Shown piece by piece: positions 18,601 to 26,324 of a DNA stretch of 35,176 bases (within the stretch, counting starts at the first letter, position 1; each line of letters begins with the position of its first letter). The notes under the pieces are model-generated. The model did not search any database, was not told the origin of the DNA, and saw only the letters and a program-made list of their open reading frames with translations. This DNA comes from Bacteroidota bacterium. Lineage in GTDB: Bacteria > Bacteroidota > Bacteroidia > AKYH767-A > OLB10. The stretch spans positions 1 to 35,176 of the forward strand of contig JAKPPP010000047.1 in NCBI GenBank assembly GCA_029547265.1, in the 5' to 3' direction. A program made the translations under genes and the position numbers.

Positions 18601-21600
18601 TCTTAATAATGGGACCCAAAATTTTGAAATTACTTCGCATTTAGGATTAGCTTGTCAAGGATATCCCGCATTGTTGACCTCACCTTATTCTGGTTCTAGT
18701 TATACTTGTAAAGAATTTAACATGCCTTCTTATGCATTTACATTGAAGAATTCAGTTGTTTCAGTTGATGCATTTCCAGTTGTATCAACAGTTGCAGATT
18801 GTCATCCAGAAACTTTAATGACTAATATAGTTGCAACAGAAGGTGAGGTAGTTGATGGTGAAATATTAATAAATACTACCAATGGAGCACAGCTTGGTTT
18901 CTTGAATTCGTTTTTTGAAATTCCGCCCTTCACTCCTAAATCACTTGCTAGTTTGAATTGCACCTATACTGCCCAAGGTGATTTCTTATATGAAATTGAT
19001 TACGTAATTAGCGAAATAACAGGAATACCTATAGCTGATGTTCATTTCAATGCAAATGATTTTAATAAAATTCAATGTACTTTGGACGTTTATACATCTT
19101 ATGGTGCCCAAAATGTTGTTTCTGTTTTTGCAAGAGGATATGATATGTGTGGTAATTATATCCAAGAAGGAAATAATCAACCAACTACAATAAATAATAC
19201 ATATAGTACTACTTTAGGAAGTGTTGCTGTGGTGGGTAATAATACAATTTGCAGTTCTGGAGCAACAACACTTTCTGTAGTTACTACTATTGCATCTCCA
19301 ACTTACCTTTGGAGTGATCAAAGTACAGCTAGTACTCTTACGGTAAATTCACCTGGTATTTACCAAGTTATTGTTTATGACCCAGCTACTCAATGCAACT
19401 CTTGGGGAACGATTGTAGTTACTGAACAACCTTCTGTTCAGGTGCCTAGCGTGCTGCATACTGATTGTTCCGGTAGCTCGGTAAGTCTAACTGCTGCTTC
19501 AAATTGCACAAGTTGTTCTTTTATATGGAACGATGGACAAACAACTCCTACTATTCAAGCAACTGCAGGTGTTTATACAGTTACTGTAACTAATGCTTTG
19601 GGATGTACAGATCAAGCTTCTTGTACTGTAATTGATAATTCGATAGGAGTGGATTGGTCGTCTACAAACCAAGATTTTTTCTGTAATGGAACTCCTTTCG
19701 CCGGATATCCTACTCTTACTTTCAGTTTTGTTAATCCGAGTAGTAGTTTATTTGGCTTTTATTGTACGCTTCCTAATGGTTCTATAGTACAAAGTCAAAG
19801 TGTGTTAGCGCAATTCCCGGGTACTTACACAGTTTATGCCACCAATGGAAATGGTTGTACCGTGTCTAGTTCTTTTGACGTCTCAGATATTACTCCAAGT
19901 GTAAGTTTTCCTTTGGCCATTGTAACTGTACCAAATGCTGGAGTTTCTGTTACATTAATACCTACCGTTTCCGGGTTGGTCTCGCCAAGTTATGCTTGGA
20001 GTGACGGTTGGACAAGCTTAAATAATACAGTAACGGCTATTGCTCCGACTACAACTTATACCATTACAGTTACAAACCATAGCTCCAATGGATCTCCTTG
20101 TTCTGTTTCGGCAAGTGTAGATTTAGTCATTGACATAAACCCAATTAGTTGTGTTCCGTTTGGCAATACACTTGAGCAATCTTCTTTTGATGTGGAAGGT
20201 TCTAGTGGAAATATAATTAATATACCTAGTGGTAATTATGATTTATATTCCAATATTATAATTGATGATGAAGTACATATCGGTGCCAATGCCAACTTTA
20301 AAATCATGAATGATATATCAATTACAATTGTTTCAGGTGGTCAACTAATAATTGATGATGGTGCTCATTTTTATAGTTGCTTTGGTGCTATGTGGGAAGG
20401 GTTTAGATTATTACCTGGTTCAGGATTTCATGCTAACGGAAAATCTAATTCCCCGTTTCTTGTTGAAGATGCGAAATTTGCTATTGATGCCAATGAAACT
20501 GCTACCCTTAATACCTCTATAACCATACTCGGAAATTCCATATTTAATGCAAATAGAGTCGGCATATATTTGCATGACGGTAATTTCGATGACTTTGTTT
20601 TTGAAGGTATTATGCGATGTGATAAGTTTCTTTTTCCACCATTTGGCACTAATAATTTTACTAAATATTCTTTAGTTCATCTAAAACTTTCAAATGCTGG
20701 TTCAGTGTATCTTGGAAAAAATGGTATAGCCGGTATTCCTGCTGTGTCTTTTTATGAAGCGTTTACTTGTATAAATTCGGAAGAAACTAATTTATATGTG
20801 GACGGAACGTTGTTTAGTCAACCAATTGTTAAATCTTTGACATTTGCTCAAAAAATCAATCGTGCTGCAATTCAATTCAATGGCAAATTTTCGGGTTCCA
20901 GTAACCCTAATTCTTCAAAACAATTGTACCTTGGTGTAAATAGTTCAATTTCAGATCCAAATAAATTTGATAAGTGCGAAATTGGAGTTAAGGTACGTGG
21001 TAGAGTCGTATTTAAATGTTTTAATGGTTTATTTCACGATAGTAATATAGGTATTGATGCTAAAAGTAATAGCAGGTCCTCAGTTGTTAATAACTCAGGT
21101 CAAATTATGATAGAAAACAATGATTTTCAATACGTTAAAATTGGGATTGAATTGGCAAATAATTCCAAAGTATACACTACTGTTAGGAATAACCACTTTA
21201 ATATTTTCAATGGTTATCAATTTGATCCTTTACTTGAGGACGAAAAAGCTATTTATATACATAATGCGGTACCTGCTCAAATGGAAGCACCTACGGTGAC
21301 TATTGCTGAAAATACTATCAAAAACTATCGTTTTGGAATTCAAGTGATGAATCAAAAGTATGGCGTAATATCGAATAACGCTGTATTCTTCGATATTCCA
21401 AATGCAGCATTGAATTATTCAACTAATATTTTTAGAAAGGGATATATAGCAGAAGAATGTATGTCGATGGCAATCTTTAATAATTCATGTACTCGTTTAA
21501 TAAACGGAACTACTTCAACTCTTTCAATTGACCACACAATTGATCCCGCAAATCCTAGTGATACACGATCTTTATTGGTTGGGTTTAAAGAAGCTAGTAG

Positions 21601-22714
21601 TAGTAATTCGTACAAGGAAAATCAAACTAATAACTTGCCAAGTGCTTTTGAAGTTGTTGATAATTGTGTTAACGCTACGTTCGAATGCAATGAAATGAAT
21701 AATGGTATTGAAGGTTTTAAAATGGTTAATGCCGTGATTCCTGATCAAGGTAGTTTGAGTGCACCTAATGGAAATAAGTGGAACAGTTGGAGTGGAGCTA
21801 CTAGAATTAATGGGACGGTGGTTGGGAGTCCGCTTGTTAAATGGTACCATAGCGCGCTTTATCCCGCTATTGAGGACCCAGGCTATAATTTGTCAACTTA
21901 TCCTGGTGGTATTTTCCCAATTTCAATACCTTATGCTTCTTGTACAATTAATCCATGTCTAGGCTGCGATATTGAAAGGCTCGCACAGTTAATAGCAATG
22001 GCAGATACTATGGATTACCAATCAGAGTTGAGGTATGCCGTAGAACATTATGTTTATTTAAATTTGAAAGATAGTTTGCAGTTAATGTATTCTGGCTCAA
22101 TCTACGATGCAAGCCTTCAGAATTTCTTTACAGCGGTATCATTAAATACTATGGGTAGTTTGGAAAACGTAAATGAGTTGTTAAGTAATAACAATTACGC
22201 ATCAGCTTATTTCGAGAACAATTCGATTTATGCATTAAGGTTGCAGGAACAAAACAATACCAATATAAATGAAATATGCGCACGAGTTAACATGAATTTC
22301 GAAAACTTAAGTGACAATGATATTTTGATTCTTGAATCAATCGCTTACCAATACCCTTTCATCGGAGGAGAAGGGGTTTATAGAGCTAGAGCAATATTAG
22401 GAATTGATTTAGACGATACGACTATTGGTTATAGGCAAAGCTCTAAACCATTGCCATCAAAATCAAGTAAATTAGTTTTAATGCCAAATCCAAATACTGG
22501 AAATTTTAAAATATTTAGTACAGAAAAATTTGTAAAAGGAACCGTAATATCGATTACTGATCAAACCGGACGTTGTGTTGTAGAATTCACGGTGGAAAAT
22601 GAGACAAATATTTTAGATGAAAGTTTGCCTACGATTCAAGCAGGTGTTTACTATGTTAAAGCCGTTACAGGTAAAGGTACTATTTTAACTCAAAAACTGG
22701 TAATTGTAAAATAA
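12683..22714 (+). CDS. Giant (3343 aa) T9SS type A adhesin-like surface protein
   Basis: Signal peptide to about FNLFA (residue 22). The N-terminal stripe begins TKYTWTGNSSTAWTTSNNW (23-41) with repeated short G/T/N-rich strands to about 480, as in many Bacteroidota giant surface proteins. A long, weakly repetitive Asn/Ser/Thr-rich middle follows (about 600-2180). Ig/SprB-like modules of the form YxWSDGxT..AGxYxVxVTNxxGC lie near 2203-2233, 2275-2314 and 2433-2465. Then comes a right-handed beta-helix-like region (about 2500-3080; IMIENNDFQYVKIGIELANNSK is typical). A helical Cys-containing segment (about 3086-3252) contains QYPFIGGEGVYRARAILG, and a T9SS type A sorting domain begins at PNPNTGNFKIFS (about 3271-3343). 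The next gene starts 5 nt after its stop. It is probably an adhesin or matrix protein; no catalytic site is visible. Confidence 0.88.
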   Translation: MKVSLKYTVLFIFLFANFNLFATKYTWTGNSSTAWTTSNNWSPVGVPNTTDSVKIVTRTNAPVLGANTTVKELDLTSGSISLSGYSLTVSNNAYFYAGTISNGTLVLRGSNAIFNGSTLNVTIDAIVARVDFSGGVFNYQSSFEQTGTSTTNGAGGCTFNAPITIKKSGAAYLTMGVSSADIFNSTLKVINTATYAIQLGYNTVASFYDSLIFENSSSSGISIGGGNANGGGHIYNGKKIAIGTGGFTAGLLTLKNFVQTGTGQQTFVTTGSAITSLAGCSFEGDLTITSPGILLKTSTFNGTTEFIRSSTSSSYSDGGNVFNGTTTFRNNATNTASFRLGVQTGDQYNGNVSFITTTGYIQPAYSGTSEFKGNVSISSALVVFNVGTGKLLCTGTNNQTFSTTGSLTYLVSKFGINKSGGSVTFNAPITIDSLLELTSGNIITSSSNLLTLKATATLSGGSTNSYIAGPIKKIGNSTFKFPLGKGTDYRPVSITAPSNATDAFTAEYFNTVQTNGTAKDTSINYISECNYWNVARTTGSSNVALTFNWYKSSCDVFDIDSTKLARWNGAKWVDGGLMNYNGNDSIGSVTTTVSLSTFGNFLFGHKLIPQLSYSYSADTTIVPYSVIITNTSRGFKPGTQFYFNNGKFEQNSTSFVLFSSNRKVDIAYPLKKNYLVTQMAIAGADTTIISSRLILFPQVASVSVNVFQQDPLLLNPLPCSTLQNALYTCFTPVVMHIQFDGIISSDVFECNIPPNVSLSFTNGIPPNGFAYTTDGFQLSNLPPMGEMNILIQATNCSLVASNLNYNSGFKLHSNTSSVKYFFNNSPIVLYNYNLPLDFVKSSLSSEIDILNPIIYPSQIDKEFAYKETLYRYYTIKATEGIVDCFKLNASYEGDVNVKEVSILNNFTNTFSPIVTSTINGGTDYHYVFYNPNKQGWTLPSSPLPNTTYINMSQLNMANQAKCPTTYPYLFSNNAGDDDYMVIREELEVQQVNKGDCSTSTYVSDESIYTYQIICDGVNACTPEKEILKLNVKCLQPICDLLPAVKIVQGNAYADVLGVLDVCSSGSGTNVINYGICVKNVTPNGNSVKSATIKLKSISFIIDPKYFTWNNKSTGVTASPQPANSEVYLGNVLVNATVNLDYANRYVYTINLEEDIAGTSNDNVGFLQNNPNLTNSNIVNNFNGVSIGSTNSIWSTYSYLGYGDLIGVTLKGFKLIDCNSTAFVDPLKTDHFGLINAIIGYDIDYYNMCQISSGSNQNYLNETEGQWVHGTTYTGSCSSVMDPPNIEGGGISKLKITNQLLTYGANDYPWNLDGMFNCSTRKNYLIIDAVIANGLSTYNAGQAVFNINGNPYPGTVTNISANKWRVDFPAAFQNEMTVDVEVEFSLTCGSVPTWGNDEFKIAFYQVCDEANCADCFLEYGFSKARVLRHCIGDCPPENHVSTVNFNTYRQSFGWQSASDYLGGLPMPQTSPSATPNLNGYYPMDDIRILSTNGLIGTNASPNNYGISNIGDFFFDITVFKSDWTFNSNPIHIDKPIFKNISTQNSGVGVTFTVMYSNSSYPTTVRVLPSSITISSPQHPISPADYLLTRLRLDPNCYPVDPSNNVPYSFTLSDLLKNCICKVDIDMNLELTDFGKHVFPNDYLSPNPYSLALQGMFSYNDYDQSHDGTYHPSCDPWQSNIEYYQLTYSVDSLFLGPQTIDPWYGTHPNQCELMWEYRFSATGGKGYDEFPGEFRPLFRIGNNFELQVSSNLSHLGMSAVTNGPLNAYWSFTNQPPGVNNYSISGNNIGIPLYDIWGQERINLLFAKFRKDCSTPSIGENFTLDLKSGSIGFGAYANKNNNIISSVQKQYEYEFSGNNALKDDYLLKSEFTTTNNAIFSKPSEYFPLDVLYKSNRSNVASIVEGENAYIYFTNSNSNTLEFELFEDNGGIKVPIPYSFDAANNIKIFELGNPQSNLKDGTPKHYYLRINWSDCSFLNNGTQNFEITSHLGLACQGYPALLTSPYSGSSYTCKEFNMPSYAFTLKNSVVSVDAFPVVSTVADCHPETLMTNIVATEGEVVDGEILINTTNGAQLGFLNSFFEIPPFTPKSLASLNCTYTAQGDFLYEIDYVISEITGIPIADVHFNANDFNKIQCTLDVYTSYGAQNVVSVFARGYDMCGNYIQEGNNQPTTINNTYSTTLGSVAVVGNNTICSSGATTLSVVTTIASPTYLWSDQSTASTLTVNSPGIYQVIVYDPATQCNSWGTIVVTEQPSVQVPSVLHTDCSGSSVSLTAASNCTSCSFIWNDGQTTPTIQATAGVYTVTVTNALGCTDQASCTVIDNSIGVDWSSTNQDFFCNGTPFAGYPTLTFSFVNPSSSLFGFYCTLPNGSIVQSQSVLAQFPGTYTVYATNGNGCTVSSSFDVSDITPSVSFPLAIVTVPNAGVSVTLIPTVSGLVSPSYAWSDGWTSLNNTVTAIAPTTTYTITVTNHSSNGSPCSVSASVDLVIDINPISCVPFGNTLEQSSFDVEGSSGNIINIPSGNYDLYSNIIIDDEVHIGANANFKIMNDISITIVSGGQLIIDDGAHFYSCFGAMWEGFRLLPGSGFHANGKSNSPFLVEDAKFAIDANETATLNTSITILGNSIFNANRVGIYLHDGNFDDFVFEGIMRCDKFLFPPFGTNNFTKYSLVHLKLSNAGSVYLGKNGIAGIPAVSFYEAFTCINSEETNLYVDGTLFSQPIVKSLTFAQKINRAAIQFNGKFSGSSNPNSSKQLYLGVNSSISDPNKFDKCEIGVKVRGRVVFKCFNGLFHDSNIGIDAKSNSRSSVVNNSGQIMIENNDFQYVKIGIELANNSKVYTTVRNNHFNIFNGYQFDPLLEDEKAIYIHNAVPAQMEAPTVTIAENTIKNYRFGIQVMNQKYGVISNNAVFFDIPNAALNYSTNIFRKGYIAEECMSMAIFNNSCTRLINGTTSTLSIDHTIDPANPSDTRSLLVGFKEASSSNSYKENQTNNLPSAFEVVDNCVNATFECNEMNNGIEGFKMVNAVIPDQGSLSAPNGNKWNSWSGATRINGTVVGSPLVKWYHSALYPAIEDPGYNLSTYPGGIFPISIPYASCTINPCLGCDIERLAQLIAMADTMDYQSELRYAVEHYVYLNLKDSLQLMYSGSIYDASLQNFFTAVSLNTMGSLENVNELLSNNNYASAYFENNSIYALRLQEQNNTNINEICARVNMNFENLSDNDILILESIAYQYPFIGGEGVYRARAILGIDLDDTTIGYRQSSKPLPSKSSKLVLMPNPNTGNFKIFSTEKFVKGTVISITDQTGRCVVEFTVENETNILDESLPTIQAGVYYVKAVTGKGTILTQKLVIVK

Positions 22715-22719
22715 AGATT

Positions 22720-24252
22720 ATGAAAACATTTACGCTTTTACTCTTACTTTTAATAGGTAAAATAGCAAGTGCTCAATACACTGATCGGTATTGGTGCTTC
22801 GGAGATAGTGCTGGAGTTAATTTTAGTGTATTGACGAATCCAATACCTGCTAATAGTGTATTAAGATCCCGTGGAACTTGTGCTAGTATTTGTGATAGTT
22901 CGGGACAATTACTTTTGTATTGTGGCTCGCCTCAAGTATCATTATGGTTGGCAGGGACAGGAGTTGAAACTTTCGGTTATGTATTGAATAAGTTTCATCT
23001 TTTAGTTGATAATGGAGACAAATTGTATGGATTAGGGTGGTATCAAGATATGATTATCATACCAAACCCTGGCAACTCCAATCAATTTTATATATTTTGT
23101 GCAGGGGTATTGCCATTAGAGACAGGATTGGTTTATTCGGTTGTTGATTTATCGCTTAACGGAGGGTTGGGTAAAGTGATACAGAAAAATGTAGTAGTTA
23201 CTACCGATACATTATGTGATGGCATAACGGCCGTAAAGCATGGTAATGGAAGAGATTGGTGGATTGTGTCAAAGAATTGGAGTTATTCGCCAACGTATCG
23301 AAATGATATACAAGTAACCTTAGTCACAGCTAATGGTATCACACCTTTGCCAAAACAGAATATAGGTACATTAAACACGAATGCTTCCAGCGCCCGTTTA
23401 AAATTTAACGAGTCAGGTAACCATTTATATTGCGTGCACGTTGAAGGAATAATTGAACGATTTGATTTTGATAGATGTACTGGTTTGCTTTCTAATTTTT
23501 ATAATTTCATGCCAGCTAACGCAAGCTATAATAATTTTTGGGGTTTTGAGGTTTCACCAGATGAAAGTAAAATATATACTACATCTATTTATAAAACAGC
23601 AAACCAAGATTCATCATTTCTGTTTCAATTTGATTTGAATGCAAGTAATGTACTAGGAAGTGTTGATACGTTAGGGACATTTTTAGCACCGGCAACGGCA
23701 GGAATACTACAAAAAGGCCCTGACAATAAAATTTACTTGAGTGTAACATGGGCAGGCCCTGATACCTGTTACGATTATTTGTATTGTTATCAAACGGTAA
23801 ATACCACTAACTCCAATATTTCAGTCATCAATAGCCCTGATAGTGCAGGTGCAGCATGCGACTTTCAACCTTTTAGTTTTAATCTTGGAGGCCATAAAGC
23901 TTATTGGGGACTACCTAACAACCCTAACTATGAACTAGGCGCATGGGCAGGAAGCCCTTGCGACACACTAACGGTAGGCATAGGAGAAGTTTTAGGATAC
24001 AAGAATAATTTGTCGGTATTTTATGATCCACGAATAAAAACCGCCTTTGTTAACGCTAAAGGTTTGCGAGGCAAAAAAGCCAATTTGCAAATCTTTAATT
24101 CAGCTGGCCAATTAGTGTTTACCCATAACTCCCCTGCCGATGGCGAATACTTCACCCTTGATGTTGATATGTCGCCTTACATGGATGCAATGTATGTTGT
24201 TAGGTTGGAGACAGAGAAGGAAATGGTGAGTGGGAAGTTTGTTAAGAGATAA
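22720..24252 (+). CDS. Secreted propeller-like protein, T9SS type A (paralog 1)
   Basis: The protein (510 aa) has a signal peptide ending at ASAQ (residue 19). The mature part opens YTDRYWCFGDSAGVNF, then blade-like strands such as NQFYIFCAGVLPLETGLVYSVVDLS, LKFNESGNHLYCVHVEGIIERFDFDRCTG and FEVSPDESKIYTTSIY. The C-terminal type A sorting domain spans about 430-510 (KANLQIFNSAGQLVFTHNS, DVDMSPYMDAMYVVRLE, VSGKFVKR). It is a paralog of the protein at 24783-26324 along its whole length. Protein similarity is moderate in the N-terminal two thirds, but the DNA is nearly identical from about 23875 on. It begins 5 nt after the giant-protein gene and is the last gene of that transcript. The GNGRDWW motif is shared by both paralogs. 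It has no catalytic motif and is probably surface-exposed. Confidence 0.85.
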   Translation: MKTFTLLLLLLIGKIASAQYTDRYWCFGDSAGVNFSVLTNPIPANSVLRSRGTCASICDSSGQLLLYCGSPQVSLWLAGTGVETFGYVLNKFHLLVDNGDKLYGLGWYQDMIIIPNPGNSNQFYIFCAGVLPLETGLVYSVVDLSLNGGLGKVIQKNVVVTTDTLCDGITAVKHGNGRDWWIVSKNWSYSPTYRNDIQVTLVTANGITPLPKQNIGTLNTNASSARLKFNESGNHLYCVHVEGIIERFDFDRCTGLLSNFYNFMPANASYNNFWGFEVSPDESKIYTTSIYKTANQDSSFLFQFDLNASNVLGSVDTLGTFLAPATAGILQKGPDNKIYLSVTWAGPDTCYDYLYCYQTVNTTNSNISVINSPDSAGAACDFQPFSFNLGGHKAYWGLPNNPNYELGAWAGSPCDTLTVGIGEVLGYKNNLSVFYDPRIKTAFVNAKGLRGKKANLQIFNSAGQLVFTHNSPADGEYFTLDVDMSPYMDAMYVVRLETEKEMVSGKFVKR

Positions 24253-24439
24253 AAGAAATTTTGGATTTTGTATTTTGAATTTTGGATTGCGCAAAGCGGT
24301 AAGCGAGATGTTTTTTGGATAGAAATAAGGGTAAAGGAAAGAATTTTGGTTTGAATTGGAAGTTGGAAAAAAAAAGGTTCCTAGTTCTTGGTTCTTGGTT
24401 CTTGGTTCGGCTAAGCCGGTTAGGGCTAACGCATTTATT

Positions 24440-24502
24440 GGTTCGAGGCTTGTCCTGACAGTTATCGTCAGGATAGTGTGCTTTTTCAGCTCTACTTCAT
24501 GG
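24440..24502. repeat. Hairpin H3 region with a replaced left arm
   Basis: It starts with GGTTCGAGGCTTG, as at H2. The usual left arm (CCATGA) is replaced by a different hairpin, TCCTGAC / GTCAGGA (24453-24473), after which the right-hand part of the H1-type unit (AGTGTGCTTTTTCAGCTCTACTTCATGG-like) resumes. Confidence 0.65.
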
Positions 24503-24573
24503 TTGCGCGATGCGGATAGCGAAATCTTTTTATGATTCGTGGTTGTCGAGATGGGCTGACGCCTCACAATTCT

Positions 24574-24710
24574 CAATTAAATTTTTCTCGAAAACCTCCC
24601 TTAACCTTAATCCCTATTTTCAGAATGGGGTACAGCAAGTTCCCTCCCTAATTAAAATTACAAAAAATCCTCGAAATAGTCGGGAGATAAACACTTACAA
24701 ACGGTTAATT
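24574..24710. repeat. Conserved 138-bp element, copy B
   Basis: This is 137 bp, aligned end to end with copy A (11688-11825). Its ends CAATTAA and TTAATTG are 7-bp inverted repeats; copy A ends TTAATTT. The core TGGGGTACAGCAAGTTCCCT is at 24626-24645. The TCCCTATTT / AAATAG..GGGA pairing is kept. It sits 73 bp before the ATG of the paralog 2 gene. Confidence 0.75.
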
Positions 24711-24743
24711 GCTAGCCGATTTCTTTTTTTAGTGATTTATATA

Positions 24744-24751
24744 TACATTTG
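24744..24751 (+). promoter_or_regulatory. -7 box TACATTTG of the paralog 2 gene
   Basis: This is a perfect TAnnTTTG match just after element B. An AGGA (24771-24774) lies 8 nt before the ATG at 24783 and supports that start. No clear -33 is seen. Confidence 0.5.
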
Positions 24752-24782
24752 GTAAATATTGGTCACTTTAAGGATGCACTTT

Positions 24783-26324
24783 ATGAAGGTTGTAAAAAGC
24801 TTATTGGTTTTTGTTTTTTTGTTGGTGGGAGGAAATGTTATTGCCCAAAACACTGATAGATATTGGGTGTTTGGGGATAGTGCAGGAATTGACTTTAATA
24901 ATTTAGCCTCACCAGTTCCTGCTCATAGTATTTTGCAATCAAGAGGTACCTGTGCCAGTATTTGTGACAGCGTTGGTAATTTGTTGTTTTATAGTGGATC
25001 ACCTTTGAAAACCTTGTGGTTGTCGGGCTTGGGGAATTTAAAGTTTGGTTTTTTAGTTAATAAAAACCATCAATTAATGCAAAATGGGGATACGCTTATT
25101 GGAAGTCTTTGGTACCAAGAAATGGTTATTGTATCGGATCCTGGCGATCTGCAACAATATTATATATTTTGTTCGGGAATACTAGAACCTACAAATGGAT
25201 TGTATTACTCAAAGGTTGATTTAACTTACAATAACGGTTTAGGGAAAGTAGTTCAAAAAAATGTACAGTTAAATGCAGATAGCATTACTGATGGAATAAC
25301 CGCTGTCCGCCACGGGAATGGACGTGATTGGTGGGTATTAGTGAGAAACTGGAAGGGTGTTAATGAGTATACAAATGATGTAATGGTTTATTATGTAAGC
25401 CCTAGTGGGGTCCAATTACACTCAATTCAACATATTGGTATTAATACTTCGAAAGATAGTTTTTATCGACTAAAATTTAATTCTGATGGAAGTAAGTTGT
25501 ATAATGTTTCTGCAAGAGGCATAATTGAGCGATTTGATTTCGATAGATGTACAGGTGTACTGTCAAATGAGACTACCTACGAAGGATTAAGTGGGCCTCC
25601 ATACAAGTTTTATTGGGGCTTTGAAGTTTCTCCCGATGAAAGTAAATTGTATGTCAGCTCAATATACCAAACAGCAAATCAAGATACCAGTTATTTAATC
25701 CAGTTTGATTTAAATGCCTCTAATTTTGCAGCTAGTGCAGATACATTGTATTCATTTTTAAATGATATTCCTGGAATTTTAAAAAAAGGCCCTGACAATA
25801 AAATCTATTTAAGTACTATGTCAGCAAGCCCTGATACATGCTTCGATTATTTATATTGTTATGGAAACTTAAATAATACGAATGCCAACCTTTCAGTTAT
25901 CAATAGCCCTGATAGTGCAGGTGCTGCCTGCGACTTTCAACCTTTCAGTTTTAATCTTGGAGGCCATAAAGCTTATTGGGGACTACCTAACAACCCTAAC
26001 TATGAACTAGGCGCATGGACAGGAAGCCCTTGCGACACACTAACGGTAGGCATAGGAGAAGTTTTAGGATACAAGAATAATATGTCAGTGTTTTATGATC
26101 CACGAATAAAAACCGCCTTTGTTAACGCTAAAGGTTTGCGAGGCAAGAAAGCCAATTTGCAAATCTTCAACTCCGCTGGCCAATTAGTGTTTACCCATAA
26201 CTCCCCAACCGATGGTGAGTACTTCACATTCGATGTCGATATGTCGCCATATCTGGATGCAATGTATGTCGTCAGGTTAGAGACGGAGAGGGAAATGGTG
26301 AGTGGGAAGTTTGTGAAGAGGTAA
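24783..26324 (+). CDS. Secreted propeller-like protein, T9SS type A (paralog 2)
   Basis: The start at 24783 (MKVVKSLLVFVFLLVGGNVIAQ) gives a normal signal peptide and 513 aa. It is preferred over in-frame TTG 24759 and ATG 24774, because AGGA lies 8 nt upstream. The mature protein begins NTDRYWVFGDSAGIDF and repeats the fold of paralog 1: ASICDSVGNLLFYSGSP, HGNGRDWWVLVRNW, LKFNSDGSKLYNVSARGIIERFDFDRCTG, FEVSPDESKLYVSSIYQTANQD. The C-terminal type A sorting domain (about 433-513) is almost the same as in paralog 1. It has its own promoter region, unlike paralog 1, and is followed by repeat mosaic III. It is likely a surface protein of unknown ligand. Confidence 0.85.
   Translation: MKVVKSLLVFVFLLVGGNVIAQNTDRYWVFGDSAGIDFNNLASPVPAHSILQSRGTCASICDSVGNLLFYSGSPLKTLWLSGLGNLKFGFLVNKNHQLMQNGDTLIGSLWYQEMVIVSDPGDLQQYYIFCSGILEPTNGLYYSKVDLTYNNGLGKVVQKNVQLNADSITDGITAVRHGNGRDWWVLVRNWKGVNEYTNDVMVYYVSPSGVQLHSIQHIGINTSKDSFYRLKFNSDGSKLYNVSARGIIERFDFDRCTGVLSNETTYEGLSGPPYKFYWGFEVSPDESKLYVSSIYQTANQDTSYLIQFDLNASNFAASADTLYSFLNDIPGILKKGPDNKIYLSTMSASPDTCFDYLYCYGNLNNTNANLSVINSPDSAGAACDFQPFSFNLGGHKAYWGLPNNPNYELGAWTGSPCDTLTVGIGEVLGYKNNMSVFYDPRIKTAFVNAKGLRGKKANLQIFNSAGQLVFTHNSPTDGEYFTFDVDMSPYLDAMYVVRLETEREMVSGKFVKR

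Larger units (their letters stand above)
24253..24782. other. 530-bp gene-free region: repeat mosaic II, element B and promoter
   Basis: No convincing gene is present. It holds ATTTTGN heptamers (24258-24285), a GCG module (24287), an A/G-rich module (24319-24375), GGTTCNN heptamers (24376-24410), a hairpin region (24440-24502), a GCG module (24502), GTCGAGATGGGCTGACGCC (24545-24563), conserved element B (24574-24710) and a -7 box (24744-24751). The gene 24783 starts directly after. Confidence 0.7.

Noticed and set aside
13384-21850. Several antisense reading frames within the giant gene
   Set aside because: They are short (60-90 residues), low in protein-like composition and shadow a continuous 3343-residue frame with clear secretion signals.
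24112-24576. 154-residue minus-strand reading frame
   Set aside because: Composed of the intergenic repeat mosaic and antisense of a sorting domain; repetitive peptides (for example TKNQELGT) come from heptamer repeats.
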